This document shows, in pieces, positions 37,178 through 45,478 of a DNA stretch of 64,000 bases. The notes under the pieces are model-generated. The model was not told the DNA's origin, did not search any database, and saw only the letters and a program-made list of their open reading frames with translations. The translations under genes and the position numbers were made by a program. Location of the stretch: the NCBI GenBank assembly GCA_002428985.1, contig DIYL01000056.1, forward strand, positions 1-64,000, read 5' to 3'. The stretch comes from Anaerolineales bacterium UBA6055. GTDB lineage: Bacteria > Chloroflexota > Anaerolineae > Aggregatilineales > Phototrophicaceae. How positions within the stretch are numbered: the stretch's first letter is position 1; each line of letters begins with the position of its first letter.

Positions 37178-37262
37178 GTTGAATCCTCATTTGAATTAAT
37201 CTGTTTAAGTTGGGTGTCAATATGGTTGCCTTTAGTTGTACGTAGTTGTTGGCGTTTGCCAT
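37131..37262 (-). CDS. candidate 43-residue leader peptide overlapping the ribosomal protection gene
   Basis: On the minus strand AAAGGAG lies 8 bases before ATG (37260-37262), a better ribosome site than that of the main gene. The frame encodes MANANNYVQLKATILTPNLN and continues for 23 more residues to TAA at 37131-37133. It runs through the TTG start of the GTPase gene, overlapping it by 47 bases in a different frame. Tet(M) genes are known to be governed by a short translated leader, so control by ribosome stalling or coupling is plausible. A palindrome, ATATAG-AG-CTATAT, lies further upstream at 37349-37362. The peptide itself has no recognised homolog. Confidence 0.45.
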   Translation of the reverse strand: MANANNYVQLKATILTPNLNRLIQMRIQLEDQEHRNIGACRCR

Positions 37263-37383
37263 TGGAATAACTCCTTTTCTTGTATGTTGGTTAAGGTATA
37301 GCGCCCTAAGATGGACATCTGCGGTTCATTATAACATAAATAAGGTTTATATAGAGCTATATTGGGTTAAAGTGAGTCTGCTG

Positions 37384-38244
37384 CTATCCCGTAGTTTTGA
37401 ATTTTGTCTTATAAACAGACGGCGATACTCCGCAATATTTGCGAAACGCGTTGATAAATGCGCTCAAACTGTTATAACCGACATCCAGTGCAATGTCGGT
37501 GATACGATCATCCGAAAATTCGAGGCGACGTCGGGCTTTGTCTAAACGTAGGCGGATGACATATTGATGCACCGTCATATCAAATGCAGATTTGAACAAA
37601 CGCGCAAAGTGATATTCTGATAAAGCAACATGATTGGCTACGTCGACTGTTTTGATTGCATCGAGATAGTGTACCTCAATAAATTGTCGCGCCTGCAATA
37701 AGCGTGGGACAAGATCCGCTTGGGTCGATTTTTTATTGTGAGTCAAACTTTGCACGGTAGCATGGCGTAGACGCAACAATTGTAAGACCTGCCCAACAGC
37801 ATCCAGAAATAGGTCATCTGCGGTGTGCATATTTTGTTCAACTGCAAGCATATGTAACAAGTCCGACATCGTATCGCCTTTGGGTAACGGAACCCCATCT
37901 AATAACTCACTGAATTGGGCTGGAATCTCCAAAAACTCTGCCATATGTCCCACAAATCCGGGACTCACACACAAGACAAGTGCTTGCCCTGATTGGATAT
38001 TCGGGTCAAGGTTGGTTAATGTATAAGGCGTGTTTGTTTGCGGGGTCAGATAGAGGTAGTGTGATGCGTCTAATCGTGTGCCTGCCACCGAAACAACAGC
38101 GTCTAACAGTGGACAAATAATATATAGATGCCCTAGCATTGGCAAGGTTATCGGCATAGATAGATGTCCGATCCATAACACATTCAAGGGTGTGACTTGT
38201 TCAGCAGTGGTGGATGGGATTGTGGTTTGTAAACGAATCAACAT
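37384..38244 (-). CDS. AraC family transcriptional regulator
   Basis: A 286-residue regulator. The N-terminal half is a ligand-binding cupin-like region. The C-terminal domain (about 188-286) has two helix-turn-helix motifs: VDVANHVALSEYHFARLFKSAF, of which the recognition helix is SEYHFARLFK, and ITDIALDVGYNSLSAFINAF with the family-typical Y-x-S-x-x-F. The gene is divergent from the solute-binding-like gene at 38327, 82 bases away, so that gene is its likely target. It also lies upstream of the ribosomal protection gene on the same strand, separated by about 120 bases from the leader ORF. Confidence 0.9.
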   Translation of the reverse strand: MLIRLQTTIPSTTAEQVTPLNVLWIGHLSMPITLPMLGHLYIICPLLDAVVSVAGTRLDASHYLYLTPQTNTPYTLTNLDPNIQSGQALVLCVSPGFVGHMAEFLEIPAQFSELLDGVPLPKGDTMSDLLHMLAVEQNMHTADDLFLDAVGQVLQLLRLRHATVQSLTHNKKSTQADLVPRLLQARQFIEVHYLDAIKTVDVANHVALSEYHFARLFKSAFDMTVHQYVIRLRLDKARRRLEFSDDRITDIALDVGYNSLSAFINAFRKYCGVSPSVYKTKFKTTG

Positions 38245-38326
38245 TATAGATGCTAACTTTCAAAGCATTTCACCATATTATTCATTATAATCACATTCAA
38301 TTCGCTTGATGAGGAAAGGGCTTATT

Positions 38327-39451
38327 ATGATTCAGCTTAAAGGCATGACATGGGATCATCCGCGTGGGTATCAACCATTAGAAGCTAGTTTGTCGATTGC
38401 TAGAGAAAAATTCGGAATCGAAGTGACATGGGAACGGCGGTCACTCAAAGATTTTGGTGATGCACCAATTGATGTTATCGCGCAGGAATATGATTTGCTG
38501 ATTATTGATCATCCGCATGCAGGGTTGGCTTCTAGCACAGGTTGTCTGGTCGCATTGGATGAGTATATTGATGCCGATACACTACAAATTTTCGCTGATC
38601 AAAGTGCGGGCTTAAGCCATCCAAGTTATGCGTTGGATGGACATCAGTGGGCTTTAGCAATTGATACGGCGACCCAAGTTAGTGTCTACCGCCCTGACCT
38701 ATTACAGGATGGATGCCCTAATACGTGGCAAGGTGTGATTGACCTCGGCAAACAATTGATGGCAGGTGGTCAATATATTTCAATCCCACTTGTGCCGACT
38801 GATAGCATCTGTAGTTTTCTGACGTTGAATGCCAGTTTACGTGATCAAACTCAAATTTCGGGCAAGCCTTTTGATGAAACCACTGGCAAAGAATCACTCA
38901 ACTTGCTTAAGCAACTCCACGCTGTTTGCCACCCTGAAAGCACCAACTGGAATCCGATTCATTTGTTGGATTATATGAGCGAAAACGATGATGTTGTGTA
39001 TTGCCCGTTGACGTTCGGATATACGAATTATTCGCGTGATAATTATCGCAAGCACAAATTGCGTTTCAATGATATTCCACAGACCAAAGGCGCGTTACTC
39101 GGTGGCACCGGATTTGCAGTTTCTTCGAGTTGTGAGCATATCCAAACTGCCGTTGATTATGGTGTTTGGTTGTGCCAAGCGGATACTCAGAGCGGGTTTT
39201 ATGTCGAACACGGCGGTCAACCGGGGAATCGGGTTGCGTGGACAGATGACAGCGCCAATGCATTAGTGGGTCAGTTCTTTTCGGATACTGTCAACACACT
39301 TGATCACGCTTATTTACGTCCGCGTCACTATGGCTTCCTTGATTTTCAGGAGCAAGCCGGACATATTATCCATGGCTTTTTGGTAGCTGATGGCGATGTA
39401 GAGACATGTTATACAGCATTAGATGATTTATATAAACGATATGTTGAATAA
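38327..39451 (+). CDS. extracellular solute-binding-like protein without signal peptide
   Basis: A 374-residue protein with a family 1 periplasmic binding-protein fold: YDLLIIDHPHAG, ALPI-like region WALAIDTATQVSVYRPDLL, NTWQGVIDLGKQL and GGTGFAVSSSCEHIQTAV. Proteins of this kind bind sugars for ABC transport, but this one starts directly at the fold (MIQLKGMTWDHPRGYQPLE) and has no signal peptide or lipobox. A cytoplasmic sensing or enzyme-like role is possible. AAAGGG lies 8 bases before ATG 38327; the frame extends to a TTG at 38306. It is divergent from an AraC regulator and no permease genes follow. Confidence 0.75.
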   Translation: MIQLKGMTWDHPRGYQPLEASLSIAREKFGIEVTWERRSLKDFGDAPIDVIAQEYDLLIIDHPHAGLASSTGCLVALDEYIDADTLQIFADQSAGLSHPSYALDGHQWALAIDTATQVSVYRPDLLQDGCPNTWQGVIDLGKQLMAGGQYISIPLVPTDSICSFLTLNASLRDQTQISGKPFDETTGKESLNLLKQLHAVCHPESTNWNPIHLLDYMSENDDVVYCPLTFGYTNYSRDNYRKHKLRFNDIPQTKGALLGGTGFAVSSSCEHIQTAVDYGVWLCQADTQSGFYVEHGGQPGNRVAWTDDSANALVGQFFSDTVNTLDHAYLRPRHYGFLDFQEQAGHIIHGFLVADGDVETCYTALDDLYKRYVE

Positions 39452-39464
39452 CTAAGCAGAATGG

Positions 39465-40352
39465 TTAGGATTCTGGGAAACTTAGAGCATGTTCGGTTGT
39501 TATATATGACCCGTCATTAAAATATATAGTTACACCAACATCAAAAGTTCCCCATCCAACGAACTTCAACCGGAAGTGAGATTTACGATCACGCACAATC
39601 GCATTGGGATTCTTGAATGTAGGGTGTAATTCATAGTGTACGGATTCGATTTGGTTGAGGATGTCTTCGGGTAGATCTAGATATAGTTTCCAAACATATG
39701 CCGTACGATCTTCATACTGCTTTTCAGTGAAATATCGAACTTGTTCGATAATGATGTGTTGACCACTATCAATAATGCGTTGAACCGATTCGGCATGCGC
39801 TTGTTGTGGCACATGCGATAATTCTTGCCAGAATGTCTCGACTGTCGCTGATAAATCGGGTTGAATCGTTAAGGCTTGTCCGACAAGGTTACGCGCTGTT
39901 GGTGTATCTCCAGCTAATTGTGCGCGAACTGCTTCACCTAGTAATTGATTAACTGCATCGCGGGTCTTGTCTTGTGGCTGTAGGTAGGGTTTGAGGGCTT
40001 CGAGTAAATCACGGAATCCACCTTCAAACTCACCTTGAAAGTCAATATAGTGCAAATTCAGCAACCGGAAAGGTAATTCGCCGTCTGCAAGGATTGGAAT
40101 CCGCTGTTTCTTCAGCTTTTCTGCAAGAATCGTTTCGCGGGCGACCCATTCGGATTGATTAGATGCCGGTGTGACAATCACGACAAAAATCGCGCAATCG
40201 GTAACTGCCTCCATAATAGCTTGTTCCCATTGCATGCCACCTTCAATGCCTTCACGATCAATCCAGATATCATAAAATTGCTCAAGCCGTTCCGCGACTT
40301 GTAATGCAAATGGGCGATTTGCGCTGGCATAACTAATGAATATATGACTCAT
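39465..40352 (-). CDS. TIR - pYEATS domain protein
   Basis: A 295-residue protein. Residues 1-125 are a TIR domain: HIFISYASANR, then a WEQAI segment whose Glu aligns with the NAD-cleaving glutamate of SARM1-type TIRs, VIVTPASNQSEWVARE and RIPILAD. A helical linker (about 135-200) follows. Residues about 210-295 match the prokaryotic YEATS (pYEATS) beta-sandwich: VWKLYLDLP, IESVHYELHPTFKNP, and FVGWGTFDVGVTIYF. TIR enzymes make or destroy NAD signals in antiphage and death pathways, and pYEATS domains occur in such sensors. GGAG lies 6 bases before the ATG, with its own promoter upstream. The ligand of the pYEATS part is unknown. Confidence 0.85.
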   Translation of the reverse strand: MSHIFISYASANRPFALQVAERLEQFYDIWIDREGIEGGMQWEQAIMEAVTDCAIFVVIVTPASNQSEWVARETILAEKLKKQRIPILADGELPFRLLNLHYIDFQGEFEGGFRDLLEALKPYLQPQDKTRDAVNQLLGEAVRAQLAGDTPTARNLVGQALTIQPDLSATVETFWQELSHVPQQAHAESVQRIIDSGQHIIIEQVRYFTEKQYEDRTAYVWKLYLDLPEDILNQIESVHYELHPTFKNPNAIVRDRKSHFRLKFVGWGTFDVGVTIYFNDGSYITTEHALSFPES

Positions 40353-40380
40353 TATCTACTCCGGTTCTGTCGATAGCTTT

Positions 40381-40410
40381 ATTGTATGCTATCCCATAGG
40401 AATTCAACAA
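40381..40410 (-). promoter_or_regulatory. probable promoter of the TIR-pYEATS gene
   Basis: On the minus strand TTGTTG, an 18-base spacer and TACAAT lie 28 bases before the start codon, directly after the terminator of the upstream gene. Confidence 0.45.
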
Positions 40411-40439
40411 AAAAGACGCTGACTGAAATTGTCAACGCC
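40409..40439 (-). terminator. terminator between the HEAT-like gene and the TIR gene
   Basis: On the minus strand GGCGTTGAC and GTCAGCGTC pair around AATTTCA and are followed by TTTTTT. It separates two same-strand genes and argues that they are not one operon. Confidence 0.8.
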
Positions 40440-40487
40440 TTCTAAATTTGTGATCAATTGCTTACAGGTGGAGGACCTTTGTATCAA

Positions 40488-41918
40488 TTATTGAGTGAGG
40501 CGAGCAATCGCTGCAACCGCTTCATCAAATGATGTTTTTGCAAGCTGGGCTTGTGTGCGTCCTTGTTGTGTCGCAGGCTCTTCTGCATTACAAGCGACTT
40601 CAAACAATGCCCACGAATCCCGTGATAATTGCATGCCAAAATTATAGGCGTCAACTGCTGCAATGAGGTCTTCTGGGAGGTCAAGGCGCTGCTCTTCAGT
40701 CAGGATGTAATCTGTAGGCAATACCGGTGTACCATCACGACATGCAAGGGTCGTACCGCCCAGTTCAAGATCTGACCAGAATTGAATCAATCGTTCGTTT
40801 GTGCCGGTGATCGCTTGGTTCATCTCGGTGATATTGAAGTCGAGTTGTAAGATAATCCCGTTAATCACAGATGGTTCGACAGTCGCTGTCGGGAAGGCTG
40901 TTGCTGTTGGTCGTGGCGTTGGTGTCGCAACTGTTTCACCCGGGATAAAGTCAGGGTTTTCTAATAGATTCAAGAAATCACTACTGAGTGAGGTTTGAAT
41001 TGGGACGAGCGCCGCCCATTGTTCGTTGGCAACTTCTGGGCTAATTGCTGTACCGCTGGCACATGCCTCGTCATAGACTGTCCGTAAGGATTCTAAATCG
41101 GTACGGATTGTATTCAAGCGAGTGATGAAATCGGTAACCAGTGGATACTCATCTATTTGGAATCCTGTTGGCGCAAAGTATTCATCAGCCATACGGAAGG
41201 TCGTGACATCACACCCTAAGGGTTCTGCTTGGATTGCTTGTTGATAGCGTTCTGCTAATATTTCTGCATCGAAGACAAGATCGTCGTGCATCATCAACAA
41301 ATCACCGACAAAATCAATCGGCGAGATAGTTGGCTGTGGTGTCGGTGATAAAACAGTTGTCGGGGTGGGGATTAGTTCCGGTAAGCTATTACCTGCCAAT
41401 ATGCCAGAACTTGTCAGTAAACCAATCACCATCAATCCCACAAATGTCATACCCAGAACAATCTGGAGACGGCGGAGATTCGCCCCACCACCAGAGCTAC
41501 CGACTTGCCCCTCAAAGATAATATCTTGTAGTAATTGTTCGACTTCTTCGGCACGATCAGGATCATCGAGGGCTTCTTGTAAGGCACGGAACATGCCCAG
41601 CGAATTTTCAGCCGCGCGACGAACTTTTTTCTCAGGGTCGTTACGGTAGGCTTGACGTAATGCAGTAATCGCTGTTGGCTCGCCAGATTGCCCTAACCAT
41701 TCTGCTGCTTTAACACGATTTTCGACTGATGTTTTCGAATTAGTCAAGACACGAGTTGCTTGCCGAACTTTGGTCTGGAATCTTTCTAATTTACGTTCTT
41801 GGTCTGCCGTTAATCCTGCTGGCTCGCTATCAAAATCATCATCAAAATCATCGTCAAAATCGTCAAAGTCATCAAACTCGTCGAAGTCGTCGTCAAATTG
41901 ATCATTTCTATCGGACAT
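40488..41918 (-). CDS. single-pass membrane protein with acidic Asp/Phe-rich N-terminus and HEAT-like repeats
   Basis: A 476-residue protein. The first 32 residues are almost only Asp and Phe. Residues about 36-125 form HEAT-like helical repeats (VENRVKAAEWLGQSGEPTAI, KKVRRAAENSLGMF). One transmembrane helix lies near 153-173. A Pro/Thr linker then leads to a helical external region with cysteines (about 200-475), split by a second Pro/Thr stretch. The cytoplasmic acidic part and external sensor-like part suggest signal transfer or scaffolding; I recognise no named family. It lies upstream of the TIR gene but a terminator stands between them. Confidence 0.75.
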   Translation of the reverse strand: MSDRNDQFDDDFDEFDDFDDFDDDFDDDFDSEPAGLTADQERKLERFQTKVRQATRVLTNSKTSVENRVKAAEWLGQSGEPTAITALRQAYRNDPEKKVRRAAENSLGMFRALQEALDDPDRAEEVEQLLQDIIFEGQVGSSGGGANLRRLQIVLGMTFVGLMVIGLLTSSGILAGNSLPELIPTPTTVLSPTPQPTISPIDFVGDLLMMHDDLVFDAEILAERYQQAIQAEPLGCDVTTFRMADEYFAPTGFQIDEYPLVTDFITRLNTIRTDLESLRTVYDEACASGTAISPEVANEQWAALVPIQTSLSSDFLNLLENPDFIPGETVATPTPRPTATAFPTATVEPSVINGIILQLDFNITEMNQAITGTNERLIQFWSDLELGGTTLACRDGTPVLPTDYILTEEQRLDLPEDLIAAVDAYNFGMQLSRDSWALFEVACNAEEPATQQGRTQAQLAKTSFDEAVAAIARLTQ

Positions 41919-42190
41919 AATGCCATCCAGTTATAAGGTATAAATGTATAGTCTCTAAGATGCTATCACACCATATCATAGTTTGGTGCATTTTAAAGAA
42001 TACGCAATGCTCTCATCCAAATAAACAAAAGCATATACTTGCGTCAATCTTCTCCATTATGACACATCTATGCCATTCGCACATATAAAATTTTCTATGT
42101 TTTATCTTATTTGTTTAGCTATAGCAGTATGCGAGGGAATTGGTGATGGGCGAATTACTTCGCCCTTGTGCAGAATTGTCTAGCAGAGAC

Positions 42191-43030
42191 CTAAACAATT
42201 TCAAAGTTCTTGATACGGAAGCTACCGATACCGCCTTGATAATCAATGACAATCTGATTCTCTGCATCAGCAAAGTTTTCTGTTTGCCAGACACCTTTCA
42301 TCCCGAATGCATTGCCATTACCGCTCACGCGTTCAAAACGTTTGGGGAGATTAATGTCACCAATCCCTGCCGAAGCATCAACGCGTACCGCTGCATCAGG
42401 AGAAATTGTTACAGTAACTTCACCAACACCACCTTTAATATCGAGGTTGCCGGATACACCTGCTGGAACAATCACTTGTGTTTCACCAATTCCACCATTG
42501 ATGTTGGCATCCATCACAGCTGATTGAATGGGTAAAGTTAAGATCATTTTGCCTACGCCCGTATCCATCTTGACGCTATTCACGTTTAAGTTCGTGAGGT
42601 CAATATCGGTTTCACCAACACCGCCTTTTAGGCGCAGGGCATGAGGGATATTTTGTGCCAGACCGATATTCCAGACCAAGTCTTTTGCATTGGTCATGAC
42701 TTTACCGATGCCACGCGGGAACGACCCTTTTTGCTTGAGGGTAATTTGTTTATCTGTGCTACCAGTGACATCAAATTCGTACTCGCCCACATAGGTGATA
42801 TTTGCGTTAAATAATTTGTCGCTATCAGCAGGTAGGGCTACGACTGTTGCGCGTCCGACTGAGAAATCAACCCGAACGGTTGCGGAGGTCGCATCATCAC
42901 GTAAGACATGAAGATCTGCTGTTTCAACATTGACGTCACCACCTCCCATTTCACTAAAAAATTCATTGACGCGGTTACCAATATCTTCAAAATCAAATGA
43001 CCACTCAACTTTGCGTTTTTGTTTACTCAT
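42191..43030 (-). CDS. LiaF-like / toast-rack domain protein
   Basis: A 279-residue soluble protein built of regular beta repeats with GG-V/I-GE blocks (LKGGVGETDIDL, INGGIGETQVIVP, IKGGVGEVTVTI, DYQGGIGSFRI). This is the right-handed beta structure of LiaF C-terminal and DUF4097-type proteins, which work in cell-envelope stress responses. There is no membrane span, unlike typical LiaF. The start is ATG 43028-43030, with GAGGAG 9 bases upstream. The open frame extends 51 codons further but without conserved content. No LiaRS-like two-component genes are adjacent. Confidence 0.78.
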   Translation of the reverse strand: MSKQKRKVEWSFDFEDIGNRVNEFFSEMGGGDVNVETADLHVLRDDATSATVRVDFSVGRATVVALPADSDKLFNANITYVGEYEFDVTGSTDKQITLKQKGSFPRGIGKVMTNAKDLVWNIGLAQNIPHALRLKGGVGETDIDLTNLNVNSVKMDTGVGKMILTLPIQSAVMDANINGGIGETQVIVPAGVSGNLDIKGGVGEVTVTISPDAAVRVDASAGIGDINLPKRFERVSGNGNAFGMKGVWQTENFADAENQIVIDYQGGIGSFRIKNFEIV

Positions 43031-43252
43031 GTTTGGATTCTCCTCGTATCTTGTGTTCTCACTTCTATATACGTAGGAGTATGCAAAACGGTTCGCATGA
43101 ATTGTATTAGAATCTTGGATTACGACATATTTGTGATGATATGAGACAGAGTAGTGTAACTTAATATACTGATAATATAGCATTCTTGATACATTTTAAT
43201 GTAATATATCTAAACTATTTTCATATCTCTTGATTAAGAAGGAGTATACTCC

Positions 43253-43749
43253 ATGTTATCGAAGAAGTTTTCTATATTATTATTCTTATCGTGCTCTATA
43301 CAACATCCTTTTCATTTGCCAATTCATCACAACACAGGTTGTATTTATCTGACTTTTTGTCGTGTTTTGTATTAGTTCTAGTGATTTTATGGTCAGTATT
43401 TTTTGATCGTAAGTATAAGAATGAAAAGATGCTGATTTTGCTCCTACCTTTGTTTGTCCCGCTTGGCTTTTTTCTGGGAGCTATCAACTATGTTTTAGGT
43501 TGGAATCAGTATCCTGATACTGGAATATTCGAAGCGAGGTTTACTATGTTTGTTTCTGCAACTGCTCTAACAGTCTTTTTATCGAACTTGTTTGGTGCTC
43601 CAACGAATTTTCAGGAATTAATGTCATTGATTCGTCAAGCATCTAGTATAACTGATTCATTTGATGATTCTGACTTAAGTAAATCCAGTGATTACAAAAT
43701 GGAAGATGACTATATTAGCGAACCGTTTAGACACCTTACCTCAATTTAG
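43253..43749 (+). pseudogene. small membrane protein gene with an apparent frameshift near its start
   Basis: A strong ribosome site, AAGAAGGAG (43236-43244), sits 8 bases before ATG 43253. That frame gives MLSKKFSILLFLSCS, which looks like a signal sequence, but soon loses sense and ends at a TAG after 41 codons. A second frame, open from GTG 43291, continues with LYTTSFSFANSS, two hydrophobic segments (about LSCFVLVLVILWSVFF and ILLLPLFVPLGFFLGAI) and a third, then an acidic Ser/Asp-rich tail, to 43749. The simplest reading is one gene of about 165 codons broken by a single-base change between 43253 and 43300. A sequencing error or a true GTG start cannot be excluded. No family recognised. 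Confidence 0.55.
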
Positions 43750-43844
43750 TAATATCTTACTAGGCAGTAAACAATCATATTTCATAGATATTGTTTGTCT
43801 CATCGGTTTTATATTCGAGTAATTCACTAGGATTAAGGAGTGAC

Positions 43845-45227
43845 TCATACTTTGAGTTGGTCAATCACTTGTTGTGATTGATGGATACAATCTGGTACAC
43901 CAATACCCCGATATGTGCTCCCTGTGACCATGAGTCCTGCTGGTAAGGCATCCATCATCGCGTTGACACGCTCGGCATGCCCGACATCGTATTGTGGGGT
44001 CGCCTGATAACTGCGCACGATGCGTGTTGCGATTGGTTGTGCGGTAATGTTATAGATTGTATTTAATTCGTCGCGCACAATTTTGGAAACGATCTCGTCA
44101 TCGTGTTGCATAGTTTGTGGTGTGCGGGATCCACCAAAGAAAACGCGTAGCACGACCAGATCATCGGGGGCACGATGGTCAAATTTAGTTGATACAACAG
44201 TCACAGCATTGATGCGGCGATTTTCGCTACGTGGAATGACGAGGCCAAAGCCATCAGGCAACTGATCCAAATCAGTCTTGCGGTAGACGAGGCTCATTGT
44301 GCCTGTATCCACATAATCAATATTTGTCAGTTGTTCCGCAATCTCAGGCATAATGGGTTGCAAAAGACGGGCAGTAACGTAAGCGGGTGTCGTCAAGATA
44401 ACGGATTGTGCATGTTGAGTCGTTCCATCAGCAAATGATAACTGATAGCCATTAGCCACAGGCTCTAGTTCCACGACTTGCTGATTGAGGTATAAGCGAC
44501 CTGTTAATTGCTCCACCAATGTATCCGTTAGGGTTTGCATCCCACGCTTAAATGACATGAAAGTCGAAACTTTAGGTTTGTTTGTTGGTGAACGTTTCTT
44601 CTTCGCTTCGATCATACCTCGTGTGAGGCTACCATATTTCTTTTCCAGAGTGCGGAAACGTGGGAAAGTCGCCATCACGCTCTGACGCTCAGCATCTGCA
44701 TTATAGATACCCGACATTAACGGCTCAGCTAGCTTATCCACAGCTTCACGACCGAGTCGACGGGTGATGAATTCTGCCAGTGATTCGTCGCCATCATCGG
44801 TTCGTGCAGGTACAAGGGCTTCAACTCCCATCCGCAACTTACCCCACGGGGAAATCAAACGCGAACTCGCAAAGGGGGCAAACTTTGTCGGAATAATCAG
44901 CATCATGCCATCGGGCAAGGTGCGCAGTTGACCATTGTTTAAGACGTAGGTACGTCTCTGGTCATCATTTGTGCCGAGCAAGGCATCATTTAATCCTAGT
45001 TCGCGTGCGAGTTGCAATGCCCATGGCTTTTGCGAGATAAAGGAATCCGGCCCATATTCAACCAGTACATCACCGTCAGGTGTCTCTAAGGTCTCTGTAC
45101 GGATTTTGCCACCCCAACGTTTACTGGCTTCGATTAATGTGTAATCCATGCCGGCTTGTTGTGCATAAAAAGCGGCGCTTAATCCGGCAATACCACCACC
45201 GATGATGGCGAGGGTTGTATTGGTCAT
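43845..45227 (-). CDS. hemY: protoporphyrinogen oxidase (HemY/PPOX type)
   Basis: A 460-residue FAD enzyme that oxidises protoporphyrinogen IX or coproporphyrinogen III late in heme synthesis (EC 1.3.3.4 or 1.3.3.15). It has the dinucleotide-binding motif IIGGGIAGLSAA (residues 8-19), then ASKRWGGKIRTE, EYGPDSFI, and the C-terminal FAD block GVPDCIHQSQQVI preceded by STYRGIG. Its ATG overlaps the TGA of the upstream 84-residue gene as ATGA. It is the last gene of a three-gene operon with a GluTR-dimer-like protein and an AhbD-like radical SAM protein. Confidence 0.92.
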   Translation of the reverse strand: MTNTTLAIIGGGIAGLSAAFYAQQAGMDYTLIEASKRWGGKIRTETLETPDGDVLVEYGPDSFISQKPWALQLARELGLNDALLGTNDDQRRTYVLNNGQLRTLPDGMMLIIPTKFAPFASSRLISPWGKLRMGVEALVPARTDDGDESLAEFITRRLGREAVDKLAEPLMSGIYNADAERQSVMATFPRFRTLEKKYGSLTRGMIEAKKKRSPTNKPKVSTFMSFKRGMQTLTDTLVEQLTGRLYLNQQVVELEPVANGYQLSFADGTTQHAQSVILTTPAYVTARLLQPIMPEIAEQLTNIDYVDTGTMSLVYRKTDLDQLPDGFGLVIPRSENRRINAVTVVSTKFDHRAPDDLVVLRVFFGGSRTPQTMQHDDEIVSKIVRDELNTIYNITAQPIATRIVRSYQATPQYDVGHAERVNAMMDALPAGLMVTGSTYRGIGVPDCIHQSQQVIDQLKV

Positions 45228-45478
45228 ACAGACTCCACTTCAAATAAATCGTACAAGGTCTGGATCATCAGTTGCCGTTGGTCTTTTTCAGCTTTAGAAA
45301 CGACGGCGGCTGGTTTTTCTAAGACACCATCAACGATTTGCTCGGCAAAAATGTTGAGTGTTTGACGTGTTATCAATGATTGATCATTTAGACGGCGTAA
45401 TACCTGCTTAAGTTCGGCTTGAACAATCGCAGTCAGGTGTGATCGAATTGCTTTGCATTTTGGATGACGGTCTATCAT
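45224..45478 (-). CDS. free-standing glutamyl-tRNA reductase dimerisation-domain-like protein
   Basis: An 84-residue helical protein whose sequence follows the C-terminal dimerisation domain of glutamyl-tRNA reductase (HemA): IRSHLTAIVQAELKQVLRRL, TLNIFAEQIVDGVLEKPAAV and a final LYDLFEVES. The catalytic and NADP domains are absent and there is no trace of them upstream. The gene sits between a heme-type radical SAM gene and PPOX, overlapping both by ATGA, so it is surely translated with them. A role as an adaptor or regulator of tetrapyrrole synthesis is my inference; binding to full-length HemA encoded elsewhere would be the simplest idea. Confidence 0.7.
   Translation of the reverse strand: MIDRHPKCKAIRSHLTAIVQAELKQVLRRLNDQSLITRQTLNIFAEQIVDGVLEKPAAVVSKAEKDQRQLMIQTLYDLFEVESV

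Noticed and set aside
41827..41905. Near-repetitive DNA possibly a CRISPR or microsatellite
   Set aside because: It is the coding sequence of the Asp/Phe-rich tail (mainly GAT/GAC and TTT/TTC codons); no spacers or regular direct repeats.
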